A stretch of 64,000 nucleotides of DNA from Myxocyprinus asiaticus (Eukaryota > Chordata > Actinopteri > Cypriniformes > Catostomidae): assembly GCF_019703515.2 (NCBI RefSeq), contig NC_059365.1:40624001-40688000 (forward strand), in the 5' to 3' direction. The notes below the pieces were generated by a model. That model was not told where the DNA came from, did no database searches, and saw only the letters and a list, made by a program, of their open reading frames with translations. Of the stretch, positions 1 to 15,200 are shown one piece after another. Positions within the stretch are counted from its first letter, which is position 1, and each line of letters opens with the position of its first letter. The position numbers and the translations under genes were made by a program.

Positions 1-606
1 CCATTTTTTTTCGCACTTTCTTTGTCTTTTCTGATTTTTTTCGCTTTAATATCATGCAGTAACACACTGACATAGTGATTAATGTATGTTGTCATGAAAT
101 AGAGACCCTCCTCTCCAAATCCGAACACAAGTAGTCACAGGAGACGCATTTAAACGACCAGGTGTAAACAGCCAAATGTCTCGCCTGACCACGTGATCGG
201 ATCACCCGAGATGCATAGTAATACCAGGTGGAAACGGGGCCTAATATGTACATTGGTTTGCGTTTCTGTGACAGCTGACAGGCGTCTGTTCCCTAACAAT
301 CCAATGAATGAGGAAATATAGTCATTCGTAATGCTTAAGTGTTTTAGAAAGTAACTTAAAAGTAATTAGTAATGTGATTACTTTTTCAATGAAATTATCA
401 GTAAAGTCAGTAATCTGACTGAAATTTTATAGTAATCTGTAGTGAATTACATTTTTGAGTAACTTACCCAACACTGATGATGCTAAATATTCTTTGAGCA
501 AAAATGATTTTTTTCTTTTTTTGTATTGATTAGGGGTTAAATATAACCAGATTTCTTAAGAATCACCCCAGTATGGGTCTTATCTTTTTGTCCTTCTCTT
601 GTTTAG
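1..606 (+). other. intronic sequence upstream of the penultimate loxl3 exon
   Basis: No exon was recognised here. The sequence ends in a pyrimidine-rich tract and AG acceptor at 605-606. Positions about 330-478 hold an AT-rich repeat built from repeated GTAAT/TTACT words, of a kind common in fish genomes. The rest is unresolved. Confidence 0.5.
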
Positions 607-989
607 GTCGTAATAAACCCCAATTTTGAGGTAGCTGAGAGCGACTTCACCAATAACGCTATGCGGTGCAACTGCAAATACGATGGCAACCGTGTCTGGT
701 TGCATCAATGTCATCTTGGTGAGACTTGCCACATTTCACTGGGCCCTTCACATTGTGTTAAGGATTGAAGGGAATGATATGACCTGCTTGCTTAAACAAA
801 AATGAAACTAAGCAACATTTAAGCACAGTTTTTCCAGCTTTCTTTTGACATACCAAAACTAACCAAACTATCTTGTCATTTAAACATTGTTTTTGTAATT
901 TACTTGTGTTTCCAGGTGATTCGTTTAGTGAGGAGGCTGAGAAACAATTCGAGCAGTATCCTGGGCAGCTGAACAACAAGATCTCATAA
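607..989 (+). CDS. loxl3: lysyl oxidase homolog 3, last two coding exons (partial)
   Basis: This is the C-terminal end of a LOXL3-type lysyl oxidase, a secreted copper amine oxidase that oxidises lysines in collagen and elastin. The coding exons are 607-718 and 916-989 (TAA at 987-989), joined by a 197-bp GT-AG intron that splits a glycine codon. The translation begins VVINPNFEVAESDFTNNAM, continues through a CNCKYDGNRVW segment, and ends in EEAEKQFEQYPGQLNNKIS. This is the conserved end of the LOX catalytic domain. The INPNFEVAESDFTNN wording fits LOXL3 better than LOXL2 from memory of the family. The copper-binding and quinone-forming residues lie in exons left of the window. The a/b paralogue cannot be decided. 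The gene is convergent with the beta-tubulin gene. Confidence 0.85.
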
Positions 990-2373
990 CATTTTGCAAA
1001 GGAGAAAGCCAGGGAACCCAACAACTGCAAGAACCACATGGATCTGGACTGAGAACCCTTAATTACTTTACATTGCTATTTATTCTCATTTTGGATCTGA
1101 TGCTATTGTGGTCCAATCACAAGTTGTCACTGAGTTAACTATTAGATTAGGTCATCGAAAACATACAATTATCATGTAGCCTTAGAGACAGAACAGAGCT
1201 GTGGCCTGTGGATTTGTGTATGTAAATACAATTAGAGGATGATTGGGCACTAACTCTTTTATGAGTGCAAAGAACTTTAGAACAGACATCCTCATGAAAC
1301 ACAAGTTTTAGTGAATTTTAAACATATGAGTCAGGGAGTTATAAAACATTCTTAATGTTTACAAACTGTGATTGATGATACTTTTTCCACATTCAACTTC
1401 TTTAAATCACAGTATGTACATTAGTTTTTATTTTTAATGTTACTCCTGCTTGTGCTCTACATATCTGTACATTTATACTATTTCCAGGATATTTCTGGAA
1501 TATTCTGTAACCATATTTGTAAAATACACAAAACTGCACTTCTAAAAGCCTTCTTGATGCCATTTAAATCATCTTCTGTCTACATTCAGACCTAAACTTG
1601 AATTACGAAAATGGCCAAAAAAGGTAAATCTTGTTTGAAAATAACTTTTCCTAGACATTCAAAGCTGGATTAAAGTGGAAGCCACATAGTTTTAGTAAAT
1701 GGCACTGAAAACACTACTTGTGATTGTGTGGACTTGGCATATTCACACAATATGCCATTTACAAAATCTAATTGCGTTACATGCAGCTCCATTGAAAACC
1801 TTGGTTAAAGGAATAATCTGGGTTCAATACAAGTTAAGATCAATTAACAGCACTAGTGGCTTAATGTTATCACAGAATCCAACCATCCAGTTCATATTTC
1901 ATAAATGCTACGGTTTCAAAACTATAGCCACAAGACAAACACACATACCAACATCCCTTGATCCCTTACCGAGATTAAAGGGTTTATGGGCATTACGTCA
2001 CCATGACAAAGTTGCTAGATAAGAGATATGAAAAGCAATTATTACACTAAATGTTAACATGTTTGTCCATGTTTTCTAATTTGTTCTTGTTTTCATACTT
2101 TAATTTGTGCCTTACTATAACCGCAATTTTTATTAAATAAGGTACAAAACTTCATGATAATCAATTTTCCACAAATGTCACTTATTGACCTTAACTCATA
2201 TTGAACCCAGAACTTTCCTGGTTAAAACACTTCAGCCACAAAAGCTTATTTGCATGGGAACACATGAACTTGCCGCAGTTTGCAAGGGCTCTTTGTGTTA
2301 TAAGAAATTTAATCAAATGTTCCACTTAGTTTGCATATTTATACAGGCTTACACCACCCATTGTCAAATAATG
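990..2373 (+). other. loxl3 3' UTR and intergenic sequence
   Basis: This follows the loxl3 stop. There is no canonical AATAAA close to the stop; ATTAAA variants occur near 1662 and 2131, so the mRNA end is unclear. Positions about 1803-2226 hold a decayed copy of the TTAA-flanked repeat that recurs at 46443, 54713 and 60311. No gene was seen. Confidence 0.5.
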
Positions 2374-2392
2374 GAGAAAACAGACCAGTGAT

Positions 2393-2407
2393 TTTATTCA
2401 TTTTATT
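2393..2407 (-). terminator. poly(A) signals of the beta-tubulin gene
   Basis: Two AATAAA hexamers on the minus strand (plus-strand TTTATT at 2402-2407 and 2393-2398) lie about 100-115 bases after the tubulin stop codon. Cleavage is expected near 2370-2385, giving a short 3' UTR. Confidence 0.75.
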
Positions 2408-2507
2408 GACAGTACAACCAAAAGGTTGTAAGTGACAGGAAATGCGATAAGAAAAAGGAAAGTTTCGAAAAGGAAAAAACACATAGAACACAAACAGAAC
2501 AGTTAAT

Positions 2508-5269
<2,762 letters not shown>

Positions 5270-5425
5270 TATTGCTTGCTTGCTTCGTTCGTTCGTTCGT
5301 TGGAAAACACAAAAGTAACTGAGACGAACCCAGCCAAACTCAAAACCTTCGACAATGAGGTCGGAATCTGAGATGTGCTCCTACTTATTCAGTCTGGAGA
5401 ACTCTCCCACATTTCCTTAATTCTC

Positions 5426-5491
5426 ATTGGCTGCTGTATGCTCTGTTCAGCGTTCTCATTGGCTGCTTTGTGTGCTCATCGTCATGATTGG
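5426..5491 (-). promoter_or_regulatory. triple CCAAT-box promoter of the beta-tubulin gene
   Basis: Three inverted CCAAT boxes (ATTGG on the plus strand) lie at 5426-5430, 5458-5462 and 5487-5491. The first two sit in an identical 15-base word (TTCTCATTGGCTGCT) spaced 32 bases apart. They lie about 160-220 bases upstream of the start codon, a usual place for NF-Y sites. A weak TATA-like TGAATAAGTA lies near 5380 on the minus strand. Confidence 0.6.
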
Positions 5492-6224
5492 TGCAGCAGA
5501 CGCCGACGTCACTAAAGGGCTCGTTGTAACCATGGAGCTATAACGTTGTAACGGCTCTCGACATTCAAAATGCGTATCTTCAAAATGATTTTCTTGTTTT
5601 CAGGGAGGAGATGCAAGGATATTTCCCCAAGCTTATTTGCTTCGTGTGGCAATTTAAAACTGAACTAAAGGCCCATTTAACATTTAAAGCCTTCATTTCT
5701 CTCTCATGACTATTACAAGATAAAAAAGGAGCATCACATTTATCTTCGATAGGTTTAAAAGCTCTTTAAATTGGTGTACTTTACAGTCTTAATACATCAC
5801 TGGACAAGGGACACATTCTTTGCACTTCTATATGATCTTTAATGTCTTTAAAAGCTGATATTGCATCAACACGAATCCTTAACAACATAATGAACCTCAA
5901 GATGTGTTTTATGTTTCTGAACCCCAATTCTCCACCCCTGGACCTTATAAAAATAATATGAAGTGTGTCAAGGTCGCTGGGTTTTAATACAAATTGTTTT
6001 ACCAAAATAATTGCTTTCTGTTGCAGAGAGAAATAATAAAAAGACATGCATGACTGGCATGCAAGATCATTTACAAAGAAAAACACAAAAGGCAAAAAAA
6101 AAATCAGTCTTCTCTCAGCAAGTTGTTTCGTTCTGGGTCAGCGCTATAATTTCTTCTTTTTGTGGATTTTGTGTTAAGCAGCCGTCTTTCCTAAACAATT
6201 CATCAGGTGAGTCTTTGTCCACAG
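5492..6224 (-). other. intergenic sequence and aup1 3' UTR
   Basis: Between the tubulin promoter and the aup1 stop codon I see no gene. ATTAAA-type poly(A) signals on the minus strand near 5982 and 5836 could end the aup1 mRNA. Assignment is uncertain. Confidence 0.4.
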
Positions 6225-9200
6225 TCATAGATCGTCCTCTTTGTTCAGTCCATGTTTTTCAATGTATCGTCTGTGGGCGAGGTCGACAAAGAAAAGAATC
6301 AGGTTACAACTGAACTAATAGAAAATGAGTAAAACACACTATTATTACAGAGTTTATTTTATACTGTGAGATAACATTTACATCTGAAAAATAATGATTT
6401 TTCTCTATTTGGATAGTTGACGCCAGGGGTGTAGATCCTGGGGGGATGGGGCGGAGGTAACCCCCAAATAATCAAAACAAGCAATGACCACGTTTACATG
6501 CTCTTAAGAAAGCAGTTTATTCCAGGGTTTTTGAAGAAAGCGGCGTTCAGAAACATCATGTAAACGAGAATGCAGATTTCCTTACGCCGTTTAAGGGATT
6601 AAGAGAAAGCGGTTTAACACACCTAGGTTTCTCCTGGAGAAAGCTGCTTATGTGGCCATGTAAACACATACGCGGCGTTCTAACAGGTTTTTGAAGAGTG
6701 CGCATGTGCGTGGAACAGACCGAATAACAGACGTCATAGGATAGAGATCAATCAGTGGGAAATGCACATACACTATAAACTATACCCATTTATAAACACC
6801 ACTGTAAAATATCAACGGTCCCTCACGTTTGCGTATGTGCGCTCGTACATTGATGGAATCCTGGAGTTTTACTTAAACGGAAACCTCACTATTGAAGTGC
6901 AATTCCGCTGCAGATAGCAATAGAAAGGTAAAGAAACCAAAACAACAGCTCTGGAATACCTGGAAATAAAGGGAAGCAACAGAGAATAAAATAGTGAAGT
7001 CTTCCTCAGATACCATGTTTGTTATTTACACAAGCGTCACAGGGTAATTACGTTGCTCTGGAGAAAGCTGCTTACTGACTGAGCCACATGTATACGGGAG
7101 TAAAGAGTACACCGCTTATACAGTGCATGTAAACAAGAACACTGCTTTCTCGCAATACACCGCTTTCTTGCAATAACCCGCTTTCTGGTGTCCATGTAAA
7201 TGTTGTCACTGTTTACGTCTTGTGACTATATTTGAATGTTTATTGACTGTCCTCATACACTTCCATTGTAAGTGCCTTACTGTAACTGCATTTTTTGCCC
7301 TTTTTTTATTTATTATTTTTTGTGGAAATCGTGCAAATACGTGCAAATTGAGCTTAAGTCGTTTTGAACCTGGAATTTTCCTTTAAATGTTTATGTGGTG
7401 TGACAAATGAATTTTAAAAAGTACAAATATTCCATGTAGTCTCTCCATTAATGAGGTTTAGAAAAACTACATGCATAATAATTAACAAAATGAGAAAAAT
7501 GCTATTTTAAATAGCTTTAAATGGAGTATAGCATGTATCAGAAGTATTTCATGTAAAATATCCATATATCACTTTTTTTTCAATCATAATTACCTTCTTG
7601 CATATTCATATAAGGCATCTTTTCTCTCCTGTAGGGACATGTGTCTGTCTATTGGTGTTTTCTCAAACGATTTGGCAGCTGGCTGTTAAATGAATACAGA
7701 TGAGTATTTATGTGAATATTCTGGCACACAAAAAGCTTCAGTTATTAATTATAGGTAAATTCACTAATATAGATGATGTGTTGGGATAACGTAAAACCAA
7801 AAAAATTATTTCTTGTTATTTGTGGTTGCAGTACTAAACAACTTTAATTGACAAATTACAATTACAAAATCCTAAACAACCGAATTTTGAAGAGCACCAT
7901 TGGTAGTGACAAACAACCCATGCGAAGATAGGAAATTTGCTTTAGAAAAAAGTTAAATGTAATATTTAAATTGGCTATATAATATAGGACAAAGCTAAAT
8001 TTGGCTCGGAGGATTCACTTGATTCTAAATCTTTTTATGCAGTGATAAAAGATTCACCTGTACCTTTAAATTGGGTAAGGTTGCTGTTGTGGATGGGGTG
8101 GAGGATGCTGCTGGTTTGGCTGGACCTGATGCTGTGCCCGCAGCAGCCTCTGAGTGGAATTGGTCAGTACGCTCCAGCAGGTTGGTTATGGTTGTATCAA
8201 CACAGTTGGTTTGCACTGCAAAGAGACAAAGGAAAGGGTTTATTTAACCACAATCCCTACCGGCTGAAACTGCATAGCTTAAACCCAAGAAATCAGCTTT
8301 GCATTAGTAAGTATATGAGGGAAGACACATAATGGCACAGTTTTTGTTTGGTGCGCACACCATTAGCTGCATATCAGGGTCAGAATTTAGCCAGGGCTTG
8401 AGGCAAAAATGCCACTGAAATTTAAAACGTCCCTGAATTGAAGAACTCCTTTTTTGGTGGACATCTAATGTATGTCTGAAAATTCGATTCTAGGCCTAGT
8501 TAGGGATCCAGGCACCAAAGGTGCTAGAACCCAGTCGTATTTGTATTGATTTTCTGCCCTGAAAGTGAATGGGCATCAGAGGCTGTCTCTACGACCCTAA
8601 ACTTGGCCTAGATGGTCACAAATCCTAACTGCTACTCAGGTGTACAAACACACCCATCCAACTATATGTGCCGCTATAATAAGATAATTTATGTTTTCGC
8701 TATAATAAGATAATTTACTTGAGTCAAGTCAAATAATTTGATTTTATATCCACTCATACAATTTTTCCACCATTTTGAATTTTCTGAAAAGCCTACTTTT
8801 CAAACTCCTCCAATGTTTGTCCAATTTGCACAAACTTTGGTAAGTATCATCTACAGTCCCTTGTGACAAAAATTAATCAAAGGAATTCTGATTCGTGAAA
8901 GCACTTCGGAGTTACAAGCCAATAAAATGTTCGGCCATGGCCCATATTCATTTAAAGACCTATATCTCCGAAACACAGTCAAAACTAAACTAAACTTCGT
9001 CACTTTGAATGTGCACACCCAGTTTCATCAAATTCTGCCTATAGGGGGTGCTATAAAAAACCATAGCTCGGCAACCTTTTCATCAAGGAAATTTTCATCT
9101 TCATCAGTTCGAGAGTTGAAATATCCTTAAAATATAGAATGGACAAAAACAAGAATGGCCACCAGCAGCCCAACAAATTATAGCAGCGAATAACTTAGTG

Positions 9201-12200
9201 CATATGGTCAATGGTCACGAAACTGGGTGTACACAAACAAGGTGTCTACAAGAAGCTACATATCAAACTGTGTGAGAACTGGCGACAAATTCATGATTTT
9301 GCTAGTTAGCCATGAACCAAACCAACCAGCTCCGAGGTAAATCACAAACTTGGTTTTGAGCCAAAAAAGTACTTCAAAATCAGACAAAAAGACAAAGGTA
9401 GAAGACTGTGTACTGAACCGTCTTTCATGAGGGGACAGACTACAATCCCATGAAGCATTGCGAATTATGTCATTGAATAAAAAACAATGGGAATAGATAA
9501 AACTATTGATTTTAGGTTGTTAATTATAAGAGTACAAACAATATATATAACGTTAATTGCAAAATATTCCGATATGTTCAAATAGATAAGTAGTTTAAGG
9601 GTGAAGACACACCGACTCGATTACCTCATTCACAGTGTGTCATGGGGGTGAGTGGTCGCCCCGAGGCATGTTTCGCAGGCTTGGTTGGCCGCGGTTCTCT
9701 GATTGGTGGATCTTTCTCTGCTGTACCATGGTTAATGCAGTTGTTTACCAAACACATTCAAACACGAAGTTGAAATAACGCAGATGGATGGCTTCAACGG
9801 AAGCATATACCAACGATGACCAACCTCTGAGCTCAAGGTAGGTCTGTCTTTAAAGGTTTATAAGTTATCGTTGAAAATCAATTAGTCTATGGACAAAATG
9901 AATGGGATTTTTTCTTCCGGAACCAGACTGTTGCGCTCTATTGGTCATGTGGATTTCCATTTCCGCAAGAATAGGTTTTGCAAAAAACGTCATGCCTAAG
10001 GATTAATTGTAGGGGTTTACGATTACTCAATACTGTATTGAATATTGCAAAGCGTTCTAGTGGTGACGTACACAGGTCTCTGGTGATGACAGAAAGGGGG
10101 ACATCAGGCAGCACCTCCTTCACCTGCTGCGCCATACGCACTACACGCGATTCTTCAGCCCCTGTACTTGTGCCCAGGAATCCCTGTGCCACTGTACGAG
10201 GTCTGGCACCCAAATCTAGAAAAAGATGAGATATAGTTTCATAATTGTTTCGAAAATAGTTTTCATATGAAACAATGCCAAACAGAGAACATGTTTTTAA
10301 ATATATACATCATGATTTCATTTCTCACCATCAAGTCCGTGCTTACTTGTGTGTGCAGTCTGAGAGACAGTGTGTCTTTTTCTTTTGATGTGTTCGGCTT
10401 TGTCTGCTTTAGTGATCTGTGTGGAGGTCACGCCCAGCTCAGTCGCTAGAAGCTAAAAAAGGGCAACAATGAGCATTACAACAAATGATACAAAAAAACA
10501 AGTCTGAAAGCTTTGAACAAGAAATACATCTGAAGGTTTGGTAGATGAAAAGGCATGTCAGCAGACAATGAAATGATCGTTCTGGAAATTTTCACTTTTT
10601 TATATTTGTGGTAATTCTTTAAGAGTTTGAAATGACTGCAAAAAGGTTTCACATCATTTAATTCCACAGCAATTAATAACAAAACAGAGTTTTACCTCCT
10701 GGACTTTGCTGGCAAATCCTTGATCAGTTTCGCCATCTTCTCTAGACACTGGAGGAAGCCATCTGGTTTAAACAAGAGTGGAGAAAGAAGCATTTCAAAA
10801 CAACTACATCTTTTATTGTTGTTTAGGGACAGACTTTGCAACATTGAGCAAAAGTTAGAACATTTCTTTATCCATTTGAAAGCCAAATTAAATACAAGAT
10901 GCTTCTTATTGTCCTTATTTACTCAACATGTATAAAAATTGAATACACCTATTAGTAAATGTCATTAATATATAAAACAAAAGAACAAATATTGTAGGAT
11001 TTTTTGATTTTCTCAAGACCAGACGAACAAGACACAAAATGATGATTATCATGTTTCAATTAAAACATACTGTTGATGAAAATACAATGAAAACAAATAA
11101 ATAATGCAAGATATTAACAATCCACTAATACTGTTAATTTATTTATCTATTTTAAAGAAAGACAAATCTAAAAAAAAAAAAAAAAATCCCATTCATAGTG
11201 TGTTGGTGTTTTCCCCACTTAAGCTGAAAAAACTGAACACCTGTACAAAGAACTTATGTGGCATTAATCATTATATCCACAACATAAATGTCAATTTACA
11301 ACTTACATCTGCACAGACAATGAAGTGAATGAATAGGTGAACTAAATAATGCTGTAGCCAGAATACGTAACTTGTGATGTGAATAAGCCTTTTCCTTAAA
11401 ACCGCACTACACATAACGCAGCATCCTAAAATGTCTAACGTGAGAAATTCACATCAGAGTAACTTCTAAAAAGTAGCTAATATTCACTACATTGGTTATA
11501 TGCTATTATTTCAGGAGCTTAGGTTTTCAGGACAGTTTACTCATGTTGTTTAATCTTATTCATATTCATCTTTAATATGTTTGATATATGTTTACATAAT
11601 TTTAAGTCGTTTATACATTTTTCAAAACATTTGAATATCTGATTAAAGTTTGGTCTGTTACATTTGATTTAAAGAACATTTTCATAAAAAAATAATAATA
11701 AAAAGAATATGACCTAAAATAAAGGCTTAAAGATTTGGTAAAAATAAAAAACTACTAAACAATGAAAAAACAAAAAACAGTATTCAAAAGTACAATCTGT
11801 AACATCAGGCAAGCATGCAGAAATATTCTAGAATAATAGAACTCGCTCTTGTAACTTTGGTACATATTAGGGGATGTGCGCAACGACTAATTTCACTGAT
11901 GTTTAAACAATCATTTTGTAATCGACTAGTCTAAAATAAAGAAAACCCTTAGCAAACAACCAAAAAAAAAAAAACAAAAAAAAACAAAAAACAAAAAAAA
12001 AAAAAAAAGTGTACACAATCCATTTTAAATTCTTAATCAGTTATTCCAACATTGTTCCAAATCCGATAAAATGCCTCTGAAAAATAGGACATATATTTGC
12101 GACATGCTTGCCTTGCATTATGATTAGTACATTAAACATAAAACATGACAGGGATTCATGAATAACGTTAGCCAATATAGGCATATTTCTTGTAAACAAT

Positions 12201-15200
12201 CAAATAAAGGCCCAAATATACTTCATACGAAATCAAAGAATGCATGGGTGTGACGTCATTTAGAACAAAATCTGGCCAAAAAGACGTTCGTTTCGGTGGT
12301 TCATAACAGCTCGTCTGGGCGAACGTTTAGGAAAATTTCTAGCCAACTGCTAAACACCTTCATGCTGCCATTGGTCCACGTCATCGGTAGGTGTGAACTG
12401 GAGCTCCACCTACCTTGAGGCCAACAGCTCATTCTGTTTAATGACTGAACACGCCAGTGTGTTCATGTTGACTGATTTGACTGCCGGCGTGTTCAGTCAG
12501 TCAAAATCAGTCAACATGAACACACCGGCGTGTAGAGTTATTAGCGAGCTGGTGCAAATTTACCTACATCCGTACGATCGTTCACTTTGAGATATTTTCT
12601 AAATACATGTCATGTGATTTTTGTTTGTTTTTGTTTGTTTAATTAGTCTACAAAAGGAATCCAATTCACTTAAATACTCTCAAGTGCCCATTCACTCATG
12701 TGCCATCTGCAGCGAAAGCCATTCACACACCTGCCCAAATTAAGATATGCCTCTATCGCTATCCTTTCGTCTTTATTCTGCACATTAACACCTTTACACA
12801 CTCATCTTTGCAATGTACAGGTGCATCTCAATAAATTAGAATGTCGTGGAAAAGTTCATTTATTTCAGTAATTCAACTCAAATTGTGAAACTTGTGTATT
12901 AAATAAATTCAATGCACACAGACTGAAGTAGTTTAAGTCTTTGGTTCTTTTAATTGTGATGATTTTGGCTCACATTTAACAAAAACCCACCAATTCACTA
13001 TCTCAAAAAATTAGAATACATCATAAGATAAAAAACATTTTTAGTGAATTGTTGGCCTTCTGGAAAGTATGTTCATTTACTGTATATGTGCTCAATACTT
13101 GGTAGGGGCTCCTTTTGCTTTAATTACTGCCTCAATTTGGCGTGGCATGGAGGTGATCAGTTTGTGGCACTGCTGAGGTGGTATGGAAGCCCAGGTTTCT
13201 TTGACAGTGGCCTTCAGCTCATCTGCATTTTTTGGTCTCTTGTTTCTCATTTTCCTCTTGACAATACCCCATAGATTCTCTATGGGGTTCAGGTCTGGTG
13301 AGTTTGCTGGCCAGTCAAACACACCAACACCATGGTCATTTAACCAACTTTTGGTGCTTTTGGCAGTGTGGGCAGGTGCCAAATCCTGCTGGAAAATGAA
13401 ATCAGCATCTTTAAAAAGCTGGTCAGCAGAAGGAAGCATGAAGTGCTCCAAAATTTCTTGGTAAACGGGTGCAGTGACTTTGGTTTTCAAAAAACACAAT
13501 GGACCAACACCAGCAGATGACATTACACCCCAAATCATCACAGACTGTGGAAACTTAACACTGGACTTCAAGCAACTTGGGCTATGAGCTTCTCCACCCT
13601 TCCTCCAGACTCTAGGACCTTGGTTTCCAAATGAAATACAAAACTTGCTCTCATCTGAAGAGAGGACTTTGGACCACTGGGCAACAGTCCAGTTCTTCTT
13701 CTCCTTAGCCCAGGTAAGACGCCTTTGACGTTGTCTGTGGTTCAGGAGTGGCTTAACAAGAGGAATACGAAAACTGTAGCCAAATTCTGTGTGTGGTGGC
13801 TCTTGATGCCTTGACCCCAGCCTCAGTCCATTCCTTGTGAAGTTCACCCAAATTCTTGAATCGATTTTGCTTGACAATCATAAGGCTGCGGTTCTCTCGG
13901 TTGGTTGTGCATCTTTTTCTTCCACACTTTTTCCTTCCACTCAACTTTCTGTTAACATGCTTGGATACAGCACTCTGTGAACAGCCAGCTTCTTTGGCAA
14001 TGAATGTTTGTGGCTTGTGAAGGGTGTCAATGATTGCCTTCTGGACAACTGTCAGATCAGCAGTCTTCCCCATGATTGTGTGGCCTAGTGAACCAAACTG
14101 AGAGACCATTTTGAAGGCTCAGGAAACCTTTGCAGGTGTTTTGAGTTGATTAGCTGATTGGCATGTCACCATATTCTAATTTTTTGAGACAGTGAATTGG
14201 TGGGTTTTTGTTAAATGTGAGCCAAAGTCATCACAGTTAAAAGAACCAAAGACTTAAACTACTTCAGTCTGTGTACATTGAATTTATTTAATACACGAGT
14301 TTCACAATTTGAGTTGAATTACTGAAATAAATGAACTTTTCCATGACATTCTAATTTATTGAGATGCACCTGTATCAGTGTCATCGTAAATTACAATAAC
14401 AGTGTAATCGGCCGCGCATAGTGTGTTAGCGCATTAGTGACATGAACTTAGAATCTAAACAAGACAAATTCAACATTTTCTATTTATTATTTTAAATCTG
14501 CATTGAGTGGTTTAAACAGCTTTTACTGACCTCATGTGAATTCTACTCATAGAATGAGGCATAAAGTCATTGATAACACATTTTAATGTCACATTAGTTC
14601 AGGTTTTACATGTAGTGACCTCATATTTAAATGTACCTCTATATACCTCTCACTGCAGTGTGGTGGGTCTCTGAATGTTCACAAATAGTATACCGTTGCG
14701 CAGCTGTTTAGAACTTCTTTTTACCTCTGAATGAAGAAGAACTTTTCTGGAAGCATATTGAGACCTTAAATAGGCAGTGTATGACCACTAAAGAGCAAAT
14801 AGACTAGCATATCATAACACTTCATAACAGGCAGCACACTGAAAACTGAAAAGTTGTGCATATTTTGAGACGTGCATATCTGCTACTACAAAATATGACA
14901 GCTGTTCACATTTAACAAATGGTTAACATAACATTATTAACATAAAACAGTTAGCATCCAATAAAATGGTACTAACAAAAAACATGACCATGAGAAACAT
15001 TAACCTAATATAGCCTATTGTCTTAGATAAAATAAAATAGGCATACCTCACCAACAATAACAATTCTACCTACTCATTCTCAGAACATACGTTTTTGTTA
15101 AAGGTGAATTTTTTGAAGTAAAAATATGTTCTACTATTTATTGTTCATTGACAACTATAAGTAAGCCATTTGTGGGTTTACCTTCCCCAAAAGTATAAAT

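Larger units (their letters stand above)
12209..14765. mobile_element. TAAA-flanked MITE, copy 1, split by a Tc1
   Basis: The left end GGCCCAAATATACTTC and right end GAAGCATATTGAGACC are decayed versions of the termini seen cleanly in copy 2 (16693-17398). The halves are 12209-12817 and 14375-14765, about 1.0 kb without the Tc1. The two copies share long blocks in the same order, such as TGGGTGTGACGTCATTTAGA and CCATCTGCAGCGAA. Copy 1 keeps about 220 bp of right-hand sequence missing from copy 2. Confidence 0.75.

Noticed and set aside
758..1039. 93-codon minus-strand open frame
   Set aside because: It overlaps the last loxl3 exon in antisense and has no recognisable features.
13183..13464. 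Plus-strand frame within the Tc1
   Set aside because: Antisense shadow of the transposase; the proline and serine pattern mirrors the [11 protein letters not shown] region.
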